From Alphaproteobacteria bacterium (GTDB lineage Bacteria > Pseudomonadota > Alphaproteobacteria > Micropepsales > Micropepsaceae), in contig JACADY010000039.1 in the NCBI GenBank assembly GCA_013389115.1, positions 25,192 through 89,191 of the forward strand: DNA of 64,000 nt, in the 5' to 3' direction. Of the stretch, positions 40,515 through 50,511 are shown one piece after another (position 1 is the stretch's first letter; the number at the start of each line of letters is the position of its first letter). A model generated the notes under the pieces. The model was given only the letters and a program-made list of their open reading frames with translations. It made no database searches and was not told where the DNA came from. The position numbers and the translations under genes were made by a program.

Positions 40515-41251
40515 CCGGCTTTCAATCCCCGCCCGGCCTCGCGCTCGCTGGTGATTTGGCGATAGGCATCGTTGATCATGTGGAGCTTTTCTGTGGCGAC
40601 CTTGATGAACTCCGCCGGCGCCCCCCGCGCGGTCAGATTATCGGGATGGTTCTCCTTCACCTGATAGAGGTACGCCGCCCGCACATCGGCGTCGCTGGCA
40701 TCCGGATCGATATTGAGGATGGCGTAAGGATCAGGATCGCACGGGCCGCCATAGGCGCGGCAAAGTCTGTTGAAGGCGCTGTCCGAGATGCCGAAAATGT
40801 CGGCGACCGCGCGAAGATAGTCCATTTCGGCCGGGTGCAGCCGCGCATCGGCCGCCGCCACGAAGAAGAGCCCGTCGAGAATATCCTCAAGCCGGCCCGG
40901 CGTGTCCTTGAAAAGCGTTGCCAATTGCCGCGCATACGCCTCAAAACCCGCCACGTCCTGCCGCGCGATGTCGAACAGCCGACGCACATTGGCCGCCTCC
41001 TCGGGAGGCACGATGACGACTTTCTGAAATGCGGCGAACTCGTCTTCCGTGACCAGTCCATCCGCCCGCGCCATCTTGGCGGTGAGCGCGACGAGCCCGA
41101 CCGTGAACGCGACCGAATCTTCAGGCGCACCTTCGCGCGTCTCGCGGTCGAACAGGGCATGGCCCGCCAGCATGCCCAGCAGCGCGCTGAGCGGTCCCCC
41201 GCCCAGCAGGAACCCGGCCGCGGCGCCGCCAATCTTTCCCCAAATGGACAT
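40511..41251 (-). CDS. TerB/DnaJ-domain protein (DjlA-like)
   Basis: This 246-residue protein begins with a glycine/alanine-rich hydrophobic segment (IGGAAAGFLLGGGPLSALLG), probably a membrane-embedded anchor as in DjlA. Then come a TerB-like helical domain (FTVGLVALTAKMARADGLVT to FFVAAADARLHPAEMDYLRA) and a C-terminal J domain with YAILNIDPDASDADVRAAYL and the HPD motif in KENHPDNL. J domains stimulate DnaK ATPase, so this is probably a membrane-tethered co-chaperone. It is co-transcribed with the amidase, and its promoter lies in the 133-bp divergent gap to the receiver gene. Confidence 0.9.
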   Translation of the reverse strand: MSIWGKIGGAAAGFLLGGGPLSALLGMLAGHALFDRETREGAPEDSVAFTVGLVALTAKMARADGLVTEDEFAAFQKVVIVPPEEAANVRRLFDIARQDVAGFEAYARQLATLFKDTPGRLEDILDGLFFVAAADARLHPAEMDYLRAVADIFGISDSAFNRLCRAYGGPCDPDPYAILNIDPDASDADVRAAYLYQVKENHPDNLTARGAPAEFIKVATEKLHMINDAYRQITSEREAGRGLKAG

Positions 41252-41384
41252 GGACCTTGATTAGGCGATATTGCGCCGCCGCGCCACCGCGACGGCCAGT
41301 TTTGCCGGGAGGAAAATCTCTCGTTAACGACCCCGCCATAATCTCTGGCGGCAGCGAGACAGATGGCAATCCGGAAGCTTCGTC

Positions 41385-41912
41385 ATGAGCGTAACAGTGC
41401 GCCCGCAGCGGCCGCCTCGTATTTTTCTCATCGATCCGGGCGTCCACTATGCCCGTCTCCTGACCGCTCTGCTCACGGATGCGGGCTATCACGACGTGCG
41501 CTGGTTCGCGAGCACCGATATCGCGCTGGAAGCCTTGAGCGAACTGACCTGCGACACCATCCTCATCGACCAGGACAGCAAGCCCGATAGCGCCGTCGAT
41601 TTCACGCGCATGCTGCGCCGTGACCACGTTAGCGCCGGCCGCTTCACCCCCGTCATCTTGATGGCGTCTCAGGCAACGCCGGAGGTGGTGACAAAGGCGC
41701 GGGACGCGGGCGTGACGGAAATCCTTGTCAAGCCCGTAAGCGCGGGCGCGCTCGCGATGCGCGTCAGGACTTGTCTTGAGCTGCCGCGCAATTTCATTCA
41801 GTCGGGCGAGTTCTTCGGCCCCGATCGCAGGCGCCGCAAAGGAACTTATGACGGCCCTGAAAGGCGCAACAGGGCGCCGACCAAAGTTGAAATGCCCGAT
41901 ACGGCGGATTGA
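41385..41912 (+). CDS. Single-domain response regulator with basic C-terminal tail
   Basis: The 175-residue protein has a CheY-like receiver domain (residues ~12-130). IFLIDPG carries the acidic pocket residue, TILIDQDS the likely phospho-acceptor aspartate, ILMAS the conserved small/Ser position and EILVKPVS the lysine. No output domain follows. Instead a tail of about 40 residues has FFGPDRRRRKGTYDGPERRN, a basic motif I recall from other alphaproteobacterial receivers. No histidine kinase lies nearby. It probably signals by protein contact or RNA/DNA contact through the tail; the partner is unknown. Confidence 0.85.
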   Translation: MSVTVRPQRPPRIFLIDPGVHYARLLTALLTDAGYHDVRWFASTDIALEALSELTCDTILIDQDSKPDSAVDFTRMLRRDHVSAGRFTPVILMASQATPEVVTKARDAGVTEILVKPVSAGALAMRVRTCLELPRNFIQSGEFFGPDRRRRKGTYDGPERRNRAPTKVEMPDTAD

Positions 41913-41945
41913 CGCGGCCTCTCCCTGCCATGATTGTTCGGCATC

Positions 41946-44900
41946 ATGGCGGGAGAAACCTGGGACTTTTGGATCGACCGGGGCGGCACGTTTACCGATG
42001 TGGTGGCGCGGCGCGCGGACGGGCACCTCGAGACGCGCAAGCTCCTCTCCGAGAACCCCGGGCTTTACGCCGACGCAGCGATTGAGGCGATGCGCCGTGT
42101 GCTGAATGTGGCGCCGGGCCTCGCGCTTCCTGCTTCGCGAATTGGCGCCATCAAGATGGGGACGACCGTCGCGACGAATGCCTTGCTGGAGAGAAAGGGC
42201 GAGCCCGTCCTGCTCGTCACGACAGAAGGCTTCGCGGATCAGCTGCGCATCGGAACCCAGAACCGCCCCAAGCTCTTCGTGCGCAACATCGTGCTCCCCT
42301 CCCCGCTCTACGCGAAGGCTATCGCTGTTGAGGAACGCATCACCGCGCATGGCGAGATACTGACGCCCTTGAATGCGATCGACGCGCGCGCGCAGCTCAG
42401 CCTGGCCCATGCCGAGGGGCTCCGCGCCTGCGCCATCGTGCTGATGCATGGCTATCGATATCCCGAGCACGAATTGCGCCTTGCCGAGATCGCGCGGGAA
42501 TTGGGTTTCTCGCAAATCAGCCTCAGCCATCGCGTCAGTCCTTTGATGAAATATGTACCGCGCGCAGGCACGACCGTCGCCGATGCCTATCTGACGCCAG
42601 TCCTCAAGCGCTATGTCGCCCGCATCGAGGCCGCGGGCGATGGCCCGCTGCCGATCCGCTTCATGCAGTCGAATGGCGGCCTGACCGGAACCGCGCACCT
42701 CTCCGGCAAGGATGCGATCCTGTCAGGCCCCGCTGCCGGCGTCGTTGGCGTCGTCGAAACGGCAAAGGCCGCCGGCTTCACCCGCATCATCGGCTTCGAC
42801 ATGGGCGGCACTTCGACCGATGTCTCCCATTGCGACGGCGCCTATGAGCGCCAGGAGGAAACCGAGGTCGGCGGCGTGCGCCTGCGCGTGCCGATGATGG
42901 CCATTCACACGGTCGCGGCGGGCGGCGGCTCGATCCTCACCCATGACGGCATGCGCATGCGAGCAGGCCCAGAAAGCGCGGGCGCGGACCCTGGTCCCGC
43001 CGCCTATGGCAAGGGCGGACCTCTCACCGTGACGGACGCCAATCTCTTGACCGGCCGCCTCGCCCCTGACTTCTTCCCCCGGATCTTTGGCCCCCGCCAG
43101 GATGAGGGGCTCGATGAGGGCATCGTCTCGGCGAAATTCGCCGAACTCAGTGCCGAAATCGGCAAGTCGCCCGAGGATGTGGCGGAAGGCTTTCTCAGCA
43201 TCGCGGTCGACAACATGGCCGAGGCCATCAAGCGCATCTCGCTCGCGCGCGGCTATGACGTGACACAGTACGTGCTTTCAACCTTTGGCGGCGCGGGCGG
43301 ACAGCTCGCCTGCCGGGTCGCGGATGCGCTTGCGATTCCTGCGATCCTCATTCATCCGATGTCGGGCGTGCTCTCGGCCTGGGGCATGGGGCTCGCAAGC
43401 GCCCGCCGTCAGGCGCATGAGGCGATCGAGCGCCCGCTCGGCGATGAGCTGCGCGCCAATCTGGACGAAGCATCAGGGCGCCTGCGCGAGAGGGTGATTG
43501 TCGAAGTCGCCTCCGAAGATGTCGCCCCGCAGGACATCGAGACGACGGCAACCCTTTTCGTGCGCTATGCCGGCACGGATACGAGCCTGCCCGTGCCGGA
43601 TGGCCCCATAAAGGCGGTCGCGGACGCTTTCCGCGAGGCGCATCGCCAGCGCTTCGGTTTCCTGAACGACGCAGGCAAGCTCATCGTTGAGTCCCTCACC
43701 GTTGAGGCGATCGGCCGCTCCGCTACGCCGCCCCGGATGGCGGCGGCACCTCTCCGAAGCGATGGCAGCGCGCTTCGGCCCGCGCGGCCCCACCGCCTTT
43801 ACACGAACGGTGCGTGGGCCGAGGGCGCCATTTATCTCCGTGCGCAAATGTGCGCGGGTGACCGCATCGAAGGCCCCGCCCTCATCGCGGAGGAAAACGG
43901 CACCATCATTGTCGAGGAGGGCTGGCGGGCCGAAATGCGGGCCGACGCCAATCTCCTGCTTTCCAGGGCGCGGGCCCTTCCGCCGCGCAGGATAGAAGGG
44001 ACGGACGCCGATCCCGTCTTGCTCGAGATCTTCAACAACCGTTTCATGAGCATCGCGGAGCAGATGGGCGCGACGCTGGAAAAGACGGCCTCCTCGGTGA
44101 ACATCAAGGAGCGGCTGGACTTCTCCTGCGCCATCTATGACGGCGAAGGCAACCTCATCGCCAACGCGCCCCACATGCCGGTGCACCTGGGTTCAATGGG
44201 CGCCAGCGTCGAGGCCATCCGCAAGGCGCACAAGGTGATGGCGGATGGGGACGCCTATGTCGTCAACGCGCCCTATGGCGGCGGCACCCACCTCCCCGAC
44301 ATCACCGTCGTCACGCCAGTCTTTATCGGCGCGGGCGCCCCCCTCTTCTTTGTGGCGGCGCGAGGACACCACGCCGATGTCGGTGGCGTCACGCCGGGCT
44401 CCATGCCGCCTTTTTCTCGTACCCTCGATGAGGAAGGCATCGTGCTCGACGCCATCCCGCTCGTCGCGCAAGGAGAGTTCCTTGAAGCGGACTTGCGAGC
44501 CCGGCTCGCGAGCGGCCCCTATCCTTCTCGCAATCCCGGCCAGAACATCGCCGATCTGAAGGCGCAGGTCGCGGCCTGCCGCAAGGGCGCGCAGGAACTG
44601 AGCCGCATGGTGGGCGAATTCACAAAGCCCGTCGTCACCGCCTATATGCGCCACGTCCAGGACAACGCCGAAGAGGCTGTGCGGCGCGTCGTCACCGTTC
44701 TGAAGGACAGCAGTTTCGAAACCCGGATGGATGGCGGCGCCTGCATCAAGGTGAGGGTCAGCGTCGATCGCTTAAACCGCACTGCCAGGATCGATTTTTC
44801 AGGAACGAGCGCGCAGCTTCCCAACAATTTCAACGCCCCCCTGCCCGTGACGACAGCCGCGGTGCTCTATGTTTTTCGTTGTCTGGTCGACAGCGACATG

Positions 44901-45554
44901 CCCTTGAACGCGGGCTGCCTGAAGCCGCTGACCATTGTGGCGCCCGAAGGCTCGATGCTCAATCCGCGTTACCCGGCTGCCGTGGTCGCAGGCAACGTGG
45001 AAACGAGTCAGGCCATTACCGATGCCCTCTTCGCCGCCCTCGGCCAGATGGCCGCCGCGCAAGGAACGATGAACAACCTCACGTTCGGCAATGACCGCTT
45101 TCAGTACTACGAGACGATCTGCGGCGGCGCGGGCGCTGGCCCCGGCTTCGATGGCCAGTCGGCCGTGCACACGCACATGACCAATTCAAGGCTGACCGAC
45201 CCCGAAGTGCTGGAATGGCGCTTTCCGGTCCTCGTCGAGGAGTTCGCGATCCGGCAAGGGTCCGGCGGCAAGGGCCGCTTCAGGGGCGGCGACGGCGTGC
45301 GCCGCCTGATCCGCTTCCGCGAGGCCATGACGATGTCGATCCTCTCCACCCGCCGGGAAACGCACCCCTTTGGCCTCATGGGTGGCGGGGATGGCAAGGC
45401 CGGAAGGAACACGCTGATCCTGGCCGATGGCACAAGGGTTGAGCTCTCCGGCTGTGATCAGCGCGAGGTACCGGCGGGCGCCGCCATTCTGATTGAGACC
45501 CCTGGGGGCGGTGGCTTCGGAGCGCCAAAGGACGCGGGCGAACCGGACCTGTGA
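41946..45554 (+). CDS. 5-oxoprolinase / hydantoinase A-B fusion
   Basis: At 1202 residues this has the length and order of ATP-dependent 5-oxoprolinase, which opens 5-oxoproline to glutamate, or of a related hydantoinase. The N-terminal HyuA half has WDFWIDRGGTFTDVVARR, IKMGTTVATNALLERKGEPV and IIGFDMGGTSTDVSHCDGAY (actin-like ATPase motifs). The HyuB half starts near residue 690 with LLEIFNNRFMSIAEQMGATL, then NAPYGGGTHLPDITVVTPVF and a glycine-rich end (GGDGVRRLIRFRE, ETPGGGGFGAPKDA). The start is the ATG at 41946, but the ribosome site is poor and TTG at 41934 is possible. The natural substrate is not certain. Confidence 0.92.
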   Translation: MAGETWDFWIDRGGTFTDVVARRADGHLETRKLLSENPGLYADAAIEAMRRVLNVAPGLALPASRIGAIKMGTTVATNALLERKGEPVLLVTTEGFADQLRIGTQNRPKLFVRNIVLPSPLYAKAIAVEERITAHGEILTPLNAIDARAQLSLAHAEGLRACAIVLMHGYRYPEHELRLAEIARELGFSQISLSHRVSPLMKYVPRAGTTVADAYLTPVLKRYVARIEAAGDGPLPIRFMQSNGGLTGTAHLSGKDAILSGPAAGVVGVVETAKAAGFTRIIGFDMGGTSTDVSHCDGAYERQEETEVGGVRLRVPMMAIHTVAAGGGSILTHDGMRMRAGPESAGADPGPAAYGKGGPLTVTDANLLTGRLAPDFFPRIFGPRQDEGLDEGIVSAKFAELSAEIGKSPEDVAEGFLSIAVDNMAEAIKRISLARGYDVTQYVLSTFGGAGGQLACRVADALAIPAILIHPMSGVLSAWGMGLASARRQAHEAIERPLGDELRANLDEASGRLRERVIVEVASEDVAPQDIETTATLFVRYAGTDTSLPVPDGPIKAVADAFREAHRQRFGFLNDAGKLIVESLTVEAIGRSATPPRMAAAPLRSDGSALRPARPHRLYTNGAWAEGAIYLRAQMCAGDRIEGPALIAEENGTIIVEEGWRAEMRADANLLLSRARALPPRRIEGTDADPVLLEIFNNRFMSIAEQMGATLEKTASSVNIKERLDFSCAIYDGEGNLIANAPHMPVHLGSMGASVEAIRKAHKVMADGDAYVVNAPYGGGTHLPDITVVTPVFIGAGAPLFFVAARGHHADVGGVTPGSMPPFSRTLDEEGIVLDAIPLVAQGEFLEADLRARLASGPYPSRNPGQNIADLKAQVAACRKGAQELSRMVGEFTKPVVTAYMRHVQDNAEEAVRRVVTVLKDSSFETRMDGGACIKVRVSVDRLNRTARIDFSGTSAQLPNNFNAPLPVTTAAVLYVFRCLVDSDMPLNAGCLKPLTIVAPEGSMLNPRYPAAVVAGNVETSQAITDALFAALGQMAAAQGTMNNLTFGNDRFQYYETICGGAGAGPGFDGQSAVHTHMTNSRLTDPEVLEWRFPVLVEEFAIRQGSGGKGRFRGGDGVRRLIRFREAMTMSILSTRRETHPFGLMGGGDGKAGRNTLILADGTRVELSGCDQREVPAGAAILIETPGGGGFGAPKDAGEPDL

Positions 45555-45735
45555 CGAGCGTCACGACTTTCGCGTGCAGCGAAATTCAGAATGTTAATAA
45601 TTTCGGGCTCAACGCCGCCATATTCCTTAACGAAATACAACCGGTACGTGCGTTGCACCGCAATGAATGTTTTAGTTGGCATTGCGCACAAAATGAGTCA
45701 ATCTTGAAACATAGTTCGGGACTGGAGGATCAAAG

Positions 45736-45810
45736 ATGCAGCAAGTCAGTGTTCTGACAACGGGCGTCGTCTTTCTCTTCCTCGGAGCCATACTGATCGG
45801 GTTCATCTAA
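45736..45810 (+). CDS. 24-residue hydrophobic membrane peptide
   Basis: The open frame MQQVSVLTTGVVFLFLGAIL plus IGFI encodes a single membrane helix and almost nothing else. GGAGG lies exactly 7 bases before the ATG, and a strong terminator follows 31 bp after the stop, so the unit looks like a stand-alone small gene. The 180-bp AT-rich leader upstream probably holds the promoter. I do not recognise the family. Size and composition resemble small accessory subunits of membrane complexes (CydX- or KdpF-like), but no partner gene is adjacent. It could instead be chance. Confidence 0.6.
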   Translation: MQQVSVLTTGVVFLFLGAILIGFI

Positions 45811-45841
45811 GGCTTGAGGAACTACCCGAGGGGATTTCGAG

Positions 45842-45868
45842 AAGCCGGGCAGAACGCCCGGCTTTTCT
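45842..45868 (+). terminator. Rho-independent terminator after the 24-aa peptide gene
   Basis: The stem GCCGGGC / GCCCGGC, extendable by two A-T pairs, has loop AGAAC and is followed by TTTTCTGTT. It lies 31 bp after the small ORF stop and supports a short independent transcript. Confidence 0.88.
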
Positions 45869-45933
45869 GTTAAGGCGCGAGCCCTTGCGAGGCCTGTGAA
45901 GGGTGAGGCCCACCCCCAACTGTCATGACCCGT

Positions 45934-46075
45934 GAAAACGGGCCATCCACCTTGTCCATCCCCCCATCCTTCGAGAGCCGCGAACGCGGTCGCCTCGGGG
46001 TGAGGACCATGCAAAAAAAGCCCTCATCCTGAGGTGCGCGGCAAAGCCGAGCCGCGAAGGACGGCGCGCGGCCAA
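45934..46075. repeat. Dispersed intergenic repeat, family 1, copy 3
   Basis: CGGGCCATCCACCTTGTCC (compare 3937 onward) is followed by an inverted copy of the core (CATCCTTCGAGAGCCGCGAA to CCTCGGGGTGAGG, 45965-46005) and by CCTCATCCTGAGG with GCCGAGCCGCGAAGGACGG (46022-46065). The element therefore holds two oppositely facing half-units. Confidence 0.7.
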
Positions 46076-46156
46076 ACAGCGACGGAAACGCCAATCTCCA
46101 ATTCCGGCGGAGCGCAATTGGCTCTAAAACATGGCATGGAAGCAAAAGGGGGGGCG

Positions 46157-47152
46157 ATGCGCCGGATCGTGCTTTGGTTGACGTTTCTCGGTCTGGCTGC
46201 TTGCTCCTCGTCCGCCCAGGAATCAGGGGCTGGCGCAGCCCCTTCACCATTATCCGCATCCGAGCTGTCTGACCGCGCGGGGCTCGTGCCAGAGCCTAAC
46301 CTCCCCTCCTTTTTCGATTGTCTGCGCGAAACGGGCGTTACCGCGATTGCCGCGCATCGCGGCGGTCCGGCGAACGGATGGCCAGAAAACGCGATCGAGA
46401 CGTTTGAATACACCGTGTCTGGCGTGAGCACCGGCCCTGTCTTCATCGAGGCCGACATCGCCCGCACCAAGGATGGGGTCCTCGTTCTCATGCATGACGA
46501 CACGCTCGACCGCACGACCACGGGAACAGGCCCCGTTGCCGAGCGCAGCTATGCCGAATTGCGCCAGTTGCGCCTGCGCGACAAGGCGGGCCGGCCAACA
46601 CCACACCCGGTTCCAACCCTTGCCGACGCCCTGCAATGGGCCAAGGGACACGCGATCCTGGAGTTGGATATCAAGAAGTCGGTGAGCCTGGCAGAGGTTG
46701 CCGAGCTGGTAAGGGTGATGGGGGCCGAGCGCCGTGTCGTCATCATCACCTATACGATCGCGCAGGCCATGGAAGTCCAAAGCCTGTTGCCCGCCGCCAT
46801 GATCACGGCCTCGATCGAGAAGCCCGCCGACCTCGAAGCGCTGGAAAAAGCCGGCGTGCCGACAAATCAGGTCATCGCCTGGACCGGAACCCGCTCGCCC
46901 GACATGGCGCTCGATCAGTTTCTGGCGGCAAAGGGCGTCGAATCCGCCTTCGGCACGCTTGGCCGTGCCGATAGCTGGGACATGCGCATCGCTGCCTCTG
47001 GCAATGACATCCAGTACCTGGCCATCGCCCGCCAGGGTATTGAGCTGCTTGCGACCGACCGGCCACTCAATGTCTCTGCCGCCCTGGCAAGCGAGCCCAA
47101 CTACCTCGAAGGCAGCCGCGAATGCGCGGCCAGTCTTTCCTTCGTGCGCTGA
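46157..47152 (+). CDS. Glycerophosphodiester phosphodiesterase family lipoprotein
   Basis: GDPD enzymes cut deacylated phospholipids into glycerol-3-phosphate and an alcohol. The 331-residue protein has a lipoprotein signal: RRIVLWLTFLGLAACSSS, with lipobox LAAC. The TIM-barrel motifs are AIAAHRGGPANGWPENAIET (HR and E), VFIEADIARTKDGVLVLMHD (E-D-H) and AILELDIKK. The second half is less regular, so a divergent phosphodiesterase or phosphatidylinositol-PLC-like activity is possible. The ATG at 46157 has a G-rich ribosome site (AAAAGGGGGGGCG). It converges on metH. Confidence 0.88.
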   Translation: MRRIVLWLTFLGLAACSSSAQESGAGAAPSPLSASELSDRAGLVPEPNLPSFFDCLRETGVTAIAAHRGGPANGWPENAIETFEYTVSGVSTGPVFIEADIARTKDGVLVLMHDDTLDRTTTGTGPVAERSYAELRQLRLRDKAGRPTPHPVPTLADALQWAKGHAILELDIKKSVSLAEVAELVRVMGAERRVVIITYTIAQAMEVQSLLPAAMITASIEKPADLEALEKAGVPTNQVIAWTGTRSPDMALDQFLAAKGVESAFGTLGRADSWDMRIAASGNDIQYLAIARQGIELLATDRPLNVSAALASEPNYLEGSRECAASLSFVR

Positions 47153-47161
47153 AACAATCGC

Positions 47162-49822
47162 TCAGGCCGCCGCGTTGCGCGCCGGATCATAGTTGAGGAT
47201 GGGCGCAAGCCAACGCTCGGCCTGCGCCATCGTCCATCCCTTTCGCCGCGCATAGTCTTCCACCTGATCGCGCTCGATCTTGCCGATGCCGAAATAGACC
47301 GCCTCTGGATGGCTGAAATAGAGCCCCGAGACTGACGCGCCCGGCCACATCGCAAAGCTCTCGGTAAGGCGGATTCCAGCCTTCGCCTCGGCCTCGAGCA
47401 GGCGGAAGATCGTGCCCTTTTCGGTGTGATCGGGCTGCGCTGGATAGCCGGGCGCGGGCCTGATGCCCTGATATTCTTCCGCGATCAAGGCCTCGTTCGA
47501 CAGCGTTTCGCTGGGCGCATAAGCCCAGAACTCGGTGCGCACCCGCTGATGCAGACGCTCAGCGAACGCCTCCGCAAGCCGGTCGCAGAGCGCTTTGAAG
47601 AGGATGGCGGAATAATCGTCGTGCGCCGCGGCAAAGCGCATCGCCACTTCGTCTTCACCGATCCCCGCCGTCACCGCGAAAGCCCCGATGTAATCCGGCG
47701 TGCCGGGAGGCGCGATGAAATCGGCGAGCGCAAAATTGGGCCGCGCCTGCGAGCGCGCCATCTGCTGGCGCAGCGTGTGGAAGACGGCGAGGCGCGTAGT
47801 GCGCGTCTCATCCTCGAACACTTCGATATCGTCCGCACCCAGACGATTGGCGGGCCAAAGCCCGATGACGGCGCGCGCCGTCACCAGTTTCTCCTCCACG
47901 ATGCGCCGCAGCATCGCCTGCGCATCATCGAACAGCGCCCGCGCCGCCTTCCCCGAATTTGGATCATCGAAGATGAGCGGATAGCGCCCGACAAGGTCCC
48001 AGGATTGGAAGAACGGCGTCCAGTCGATCGTGCGAGCGATTTCCGCAAGGTCATAGGCATCGAACGCTTTGACGCCGAGCATGGCGGGGTGCGGCGGAAC
48101 ATAGCCGCGCCAGTCCTTCACCGCCCGGTTTGCCCGCGCCGCCTCCAGCGACAGCCGTGGCCCCTCGCGGCGCCCCGCGGCATGTGCCTCCGCGACGCGC
48201 GCATAGTCGGCTTGGATTTCCGCAACATAGGCGCCCCGCTGCTCCAGCGAGAGCAGGGAAGTCGCCACACCCACCGCGCGCGAGGCATCCGTCACATAGA
48301 CGGTCTGTCCGCGCGAATAGTGCGGGTGGATCTTCACGGCCGTATGCACCTTTGAGGTCGTTGCCCCACCGATCAGCAGCGGCACGTCGAAACCCTGTCG
48401 CTCCATTTCCGAGGCGACATGGCACATCTCCTCGAGCGAGGGCGTGATGAGGCCGGAAAGCCCGATGATGTCGGCCTTCACCGCGCGCGCCGTATCGAGG
48501 ATCTTCTGCGCCGGCACCATGACGCCAAGATCGATCACCTCGTAGTTGTTGCACTGAAGCACGACGCCGACGATGTTCTTGCCGATGTCGTGCACATCGC
48601 CCTTGACGGTCGCAAGCACGATTTTGCCTGCGGCCTGACGTGGCCCCGAAGACTTCTCCGCCTCCATGAACGGGATGAGATGGGCGACCGCCTTTTTCAT
48701 CACCCTCGCCGACTTGACGACCTGCGGCAGGAACATTTTGCCCGCGCCGAAAAGGTCGCCCACTTGGCTCATGCCGCGCATCAGCGGCCCTTCGATCACA
48801 TGCAACGGCCGCTCGGACACAAGCCGCATCTCTTCGGTATCTTCAACGACATGCGCATCGATCCCATGGACGAGCGCATAGGCCAGCCGCTCATCCGCCG
48901 GCAGCGACCGCCAGGCAAGATCGACCGTTTTTTCAGCGCCCTTATCGGCCTTGAACTTGGGCGCGAGCGCAACGAGCCGCTCGGTCGCGTCCCGGCGCCT
49001 GTTGAGGATGACGTCCTCCACCGCCTCGCGCAGTTCAGGATCGATGTCGTCATAGACAGGCAGATCGCCCGCATTGACGATGCCCATATCCATGCCTGCC
49101 GCGATGGCATGGTAGAGGAACACCGAATGCATCGCGCGCCGCACGGGCTCGTTGCCGCGAAACGAGAATGAGATGTTGGAAACGCCGCCTGACACGCGCG
49201 CAAAGGGAAGAAGCTGCTTGATCGCGCGCGTCGCCTCGATGAAGTCGAGGGCATAGTTGTCGTGCTCCTCGATACCCGTCGCGACGGCGAAGATGTTGGG
49301 ATCGAAGATGATGTCTTCCGGCGGAAAGTCCAGTTTCTCGATCAGCAATCGATAGGCCCTAGCGCAGATGTCGATCTTGCGCCGCGCTGTATCGGCCTGC
49401 CCCTGCTCATCGAACGCCATGACGACGACGGCCGCACCATAGCGCAGGCATTTGCGTGCCTGATCAAGGAAGACCGCTTCGCCCTCCTTCATGGAGATCG
49501 AATTGACGATCGCCTTTCCCTGCACGCATTGCAGGCCCGCCTCGATCACCTCCCATTTGGAGGAATCGATCATGATCGGCACGCGCGCGATATCGGGCTC
49601 GGCTGCGATGAGGTTGAGGAAGGTCACCATCGCGGCTTTGGAATCGAGCAGCCCCTCGTCCATGTTGACATCGATCGCCTGCGCGCCGCTCTCCACCTGC
49701 TGCCGAGCGACGCTGAGCGCTTCGGCATAATCGCCCGCCGCGACCAGCTTGCGGAACTTGGCCGAACCGGTGACGTTCGTCCGCTCACCGATATTGACGA
49801 AACGCTGTGCGGCGTTGCTCAC
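47162..49822 (-). CDS. metH: Methionine synthase, folate/cobalamin/activation part
   Basis: This is the C-terminal three quarters of cobalamin-dependent methionine synthase as a separate 886-residue protein. Domains in order: pterin-binding barrel ([41 protein letters not shown]), cobalamin cap and B12 domain with the cobalt-histidine motif [19 protein letters not shown] and LIGGATTS, then the SAM-dependent reactivation domain ([32 protein letters not shown]). It lacks the homocysteine-binding domain, which is encoded by the gene at 50508-51572. The start is a GTG that overlaps the stop of the intervening methyltransferase (GTGA). The sum of both parts (1240 residues) equals the usual one-chain MetH. 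Confidence 0.95.
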   Translation of the reverse strand: MSNAAQRFVNIGERTNVTGSAKFRKLVAAGDYAEALSVARQQVESGAQAIDVNMDEGLLDSKAAMVTFLNLIAAEPDIARVPIMIDSSKWEVIEAGLQCVQGKAIVNSISMKEGEAVFLDQARKCLRYGAAVVVMAFDEQGQADTARRKIDICARAYRLLIEKLDFPPEDIIFDPNIFAVATGIEEHDNYALDFIEATRAIKQLLPFARVSGGVSNISFSFRGNEPVRRAMHSVFLYHAIAAGMDMGIVNAGDLPVYDDIDPELREAVEDVILNRRRDATERLVALAPKFKADKGAEKTVDLAWRSLPADERLAYALVHGIDAHVVEDTEEMRLVSERPLHVIEGPLMRGMSQVGDLFGAGKMFLPQVVKSARVMKKAVAHLIPFMEAEKSSGPRQAAGKIVLATVKGDVHDIGKNIVGVVLQCNNYEVIDLGVMVPAQKILDTARAVKADIIGLSGLITPSLEEMCHVASEMERQGFDVPLLIGGATTSKVHTAVKIHPHYSRGQTVYVTDASRAVGVATSLLSLEQRGAYVAEIQADYARVAEAHAAGRREGPRLSLEAARANRAVKDWRGYVPPHPAMLGVKAFDAYDLAEIARTIDWTPFFQSWDLVGRYPLIFDDPNSGKAARALFDDAQAMLRRIVEEKLVTARAVIGLWPANRLGADDIEVFEDETRTTRLAVFHTLRQQMARSQARPNFALADFIAPPGTPDYIGAFAVTAGIGEDEVAMRFAAAHDDYSAILFKALCDRLAEAFAERLHQRVRTEFWAYAPSETLSNEALIAEEYQGIRPAPGYPAQPDHTEKGTIFRLLEAEAKAGIRLTESFAMWPGASVSGLYFSHPEAVYFGIGKIERDQVEDYARRKGWTMAQAERWLAPILNYDPARNAAA

Positions 49823-50511
49823 GATGCAGCCTCGCAAATCCAGCCTTTGACCATCAGGCCCTGATAGAAGACATCCAGTATCGCAAAGCCGGCCTGGCTG
49901 AGAAGCTCCCGTTCGCGGGCCTCGGGCAGGATGCAGAGCACGTCCCTGTTCATCTCTCCAGCGCGCTTGACCACGTCGTCCGGCGCACCGTTGAGCTGCC
50001 CGTTTAGACAATAAAGGGCGAGCACATCATTGAACGATGCGGCACGCTGATCGGCCGTAGCGTGCACCATGAGAAAAGGAGCGCCGGGCTTGACCCGCCG
50101 CCTTATGGCTCTAAGCCCCTCCAGCCGCGTGCCGTCATCGGACAGAAACGGCATGGTGAGGAAGCACGTCGCGCCGTCGAACGGGCCATCGGGCGCATCG
50201 GGTATGAAACCGCGCAGGAGCGTGACACGCTCCAGATCGATACCTTCCCGCTGGATGACGTACTGGGCAAGTCCCAACATCTGCTCGGATGGATCGACGC
50301 TGCAAAAAGTCCAGCGCCCATGCTTCGCGAGAGCAGCGATTTCAGCGCCCCCCCCCGCGCCAGCGACGAGGATGCTGCCCGACTTCCCGATCCGCTGGAT
50401 GAGAAGCGCGGCCGCCATCGTGTGAATCGCGTCATAGCCCGGAATGAACCAGCGCGGCCCCTTCTCATAGGTGGCGACGAAGGCCGGATCTGCGTCGAAG
50501 TCCCAGGTCAT
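49819..50511 (-). CDS. Class I SAM-dependent methyltransferase inside the split metH
   Basis: The 230-residue Rossmann-type methyltransferase has motif [17 protein letters not shown] near residue 47, an acidic end of strand 2 at VDPSEQML and [13 protein letters not shown] in the strand-4 position. The general shape resembles CmoA-like enzymes, but the substrate is unknown. It overlaps the N-part of metH upstream (ATGA) and the C-part downstream (GTGA), so all three are translated together. Because MetH makes methionine for SAM, a methylation or SAM-sensing role is tempting, but that is inference from position only. Confidence 0.85.
   Translation of the reverse strand: MTWDFDADPAFVATYEKGPRWFIPGYDAIHTMAAALLIQRIGKSGSILVAGAGGGAEIAALAKHGRWTFCSVDPSEQMLGLAQYVIQREGIDLERVTLLRGFIPDAPDGPFDGATCFLTMPFLSDDGTRLEGLRAIRRRVKPGAPFLMVHATADQRAASFNDVLALYCLNGQLNGAPDDVVKRAGEMNRDVLCILPEARERELLSQAGFAILDVFYQGLMVKGWICEAAS

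Larger units (their letters stand above)
45811..46156. other. 346-bp stretch without a larger gene: terminator and repeat copy
   Basis: It holds the terminator of the 24-aa gene (45842-45868) followed by family 1 repeat DNA up to about 46075, then the ribosome site of the phosphodiesterase gene. I see no other coding signal. Confidence 0.6.

Noticed and set aside
41121..42698. 525-codon minus-strand frame over the J-protein start, receiver gene and oxoprolinase
   Set aside because: It overlaps three supported genes and shows no domain.
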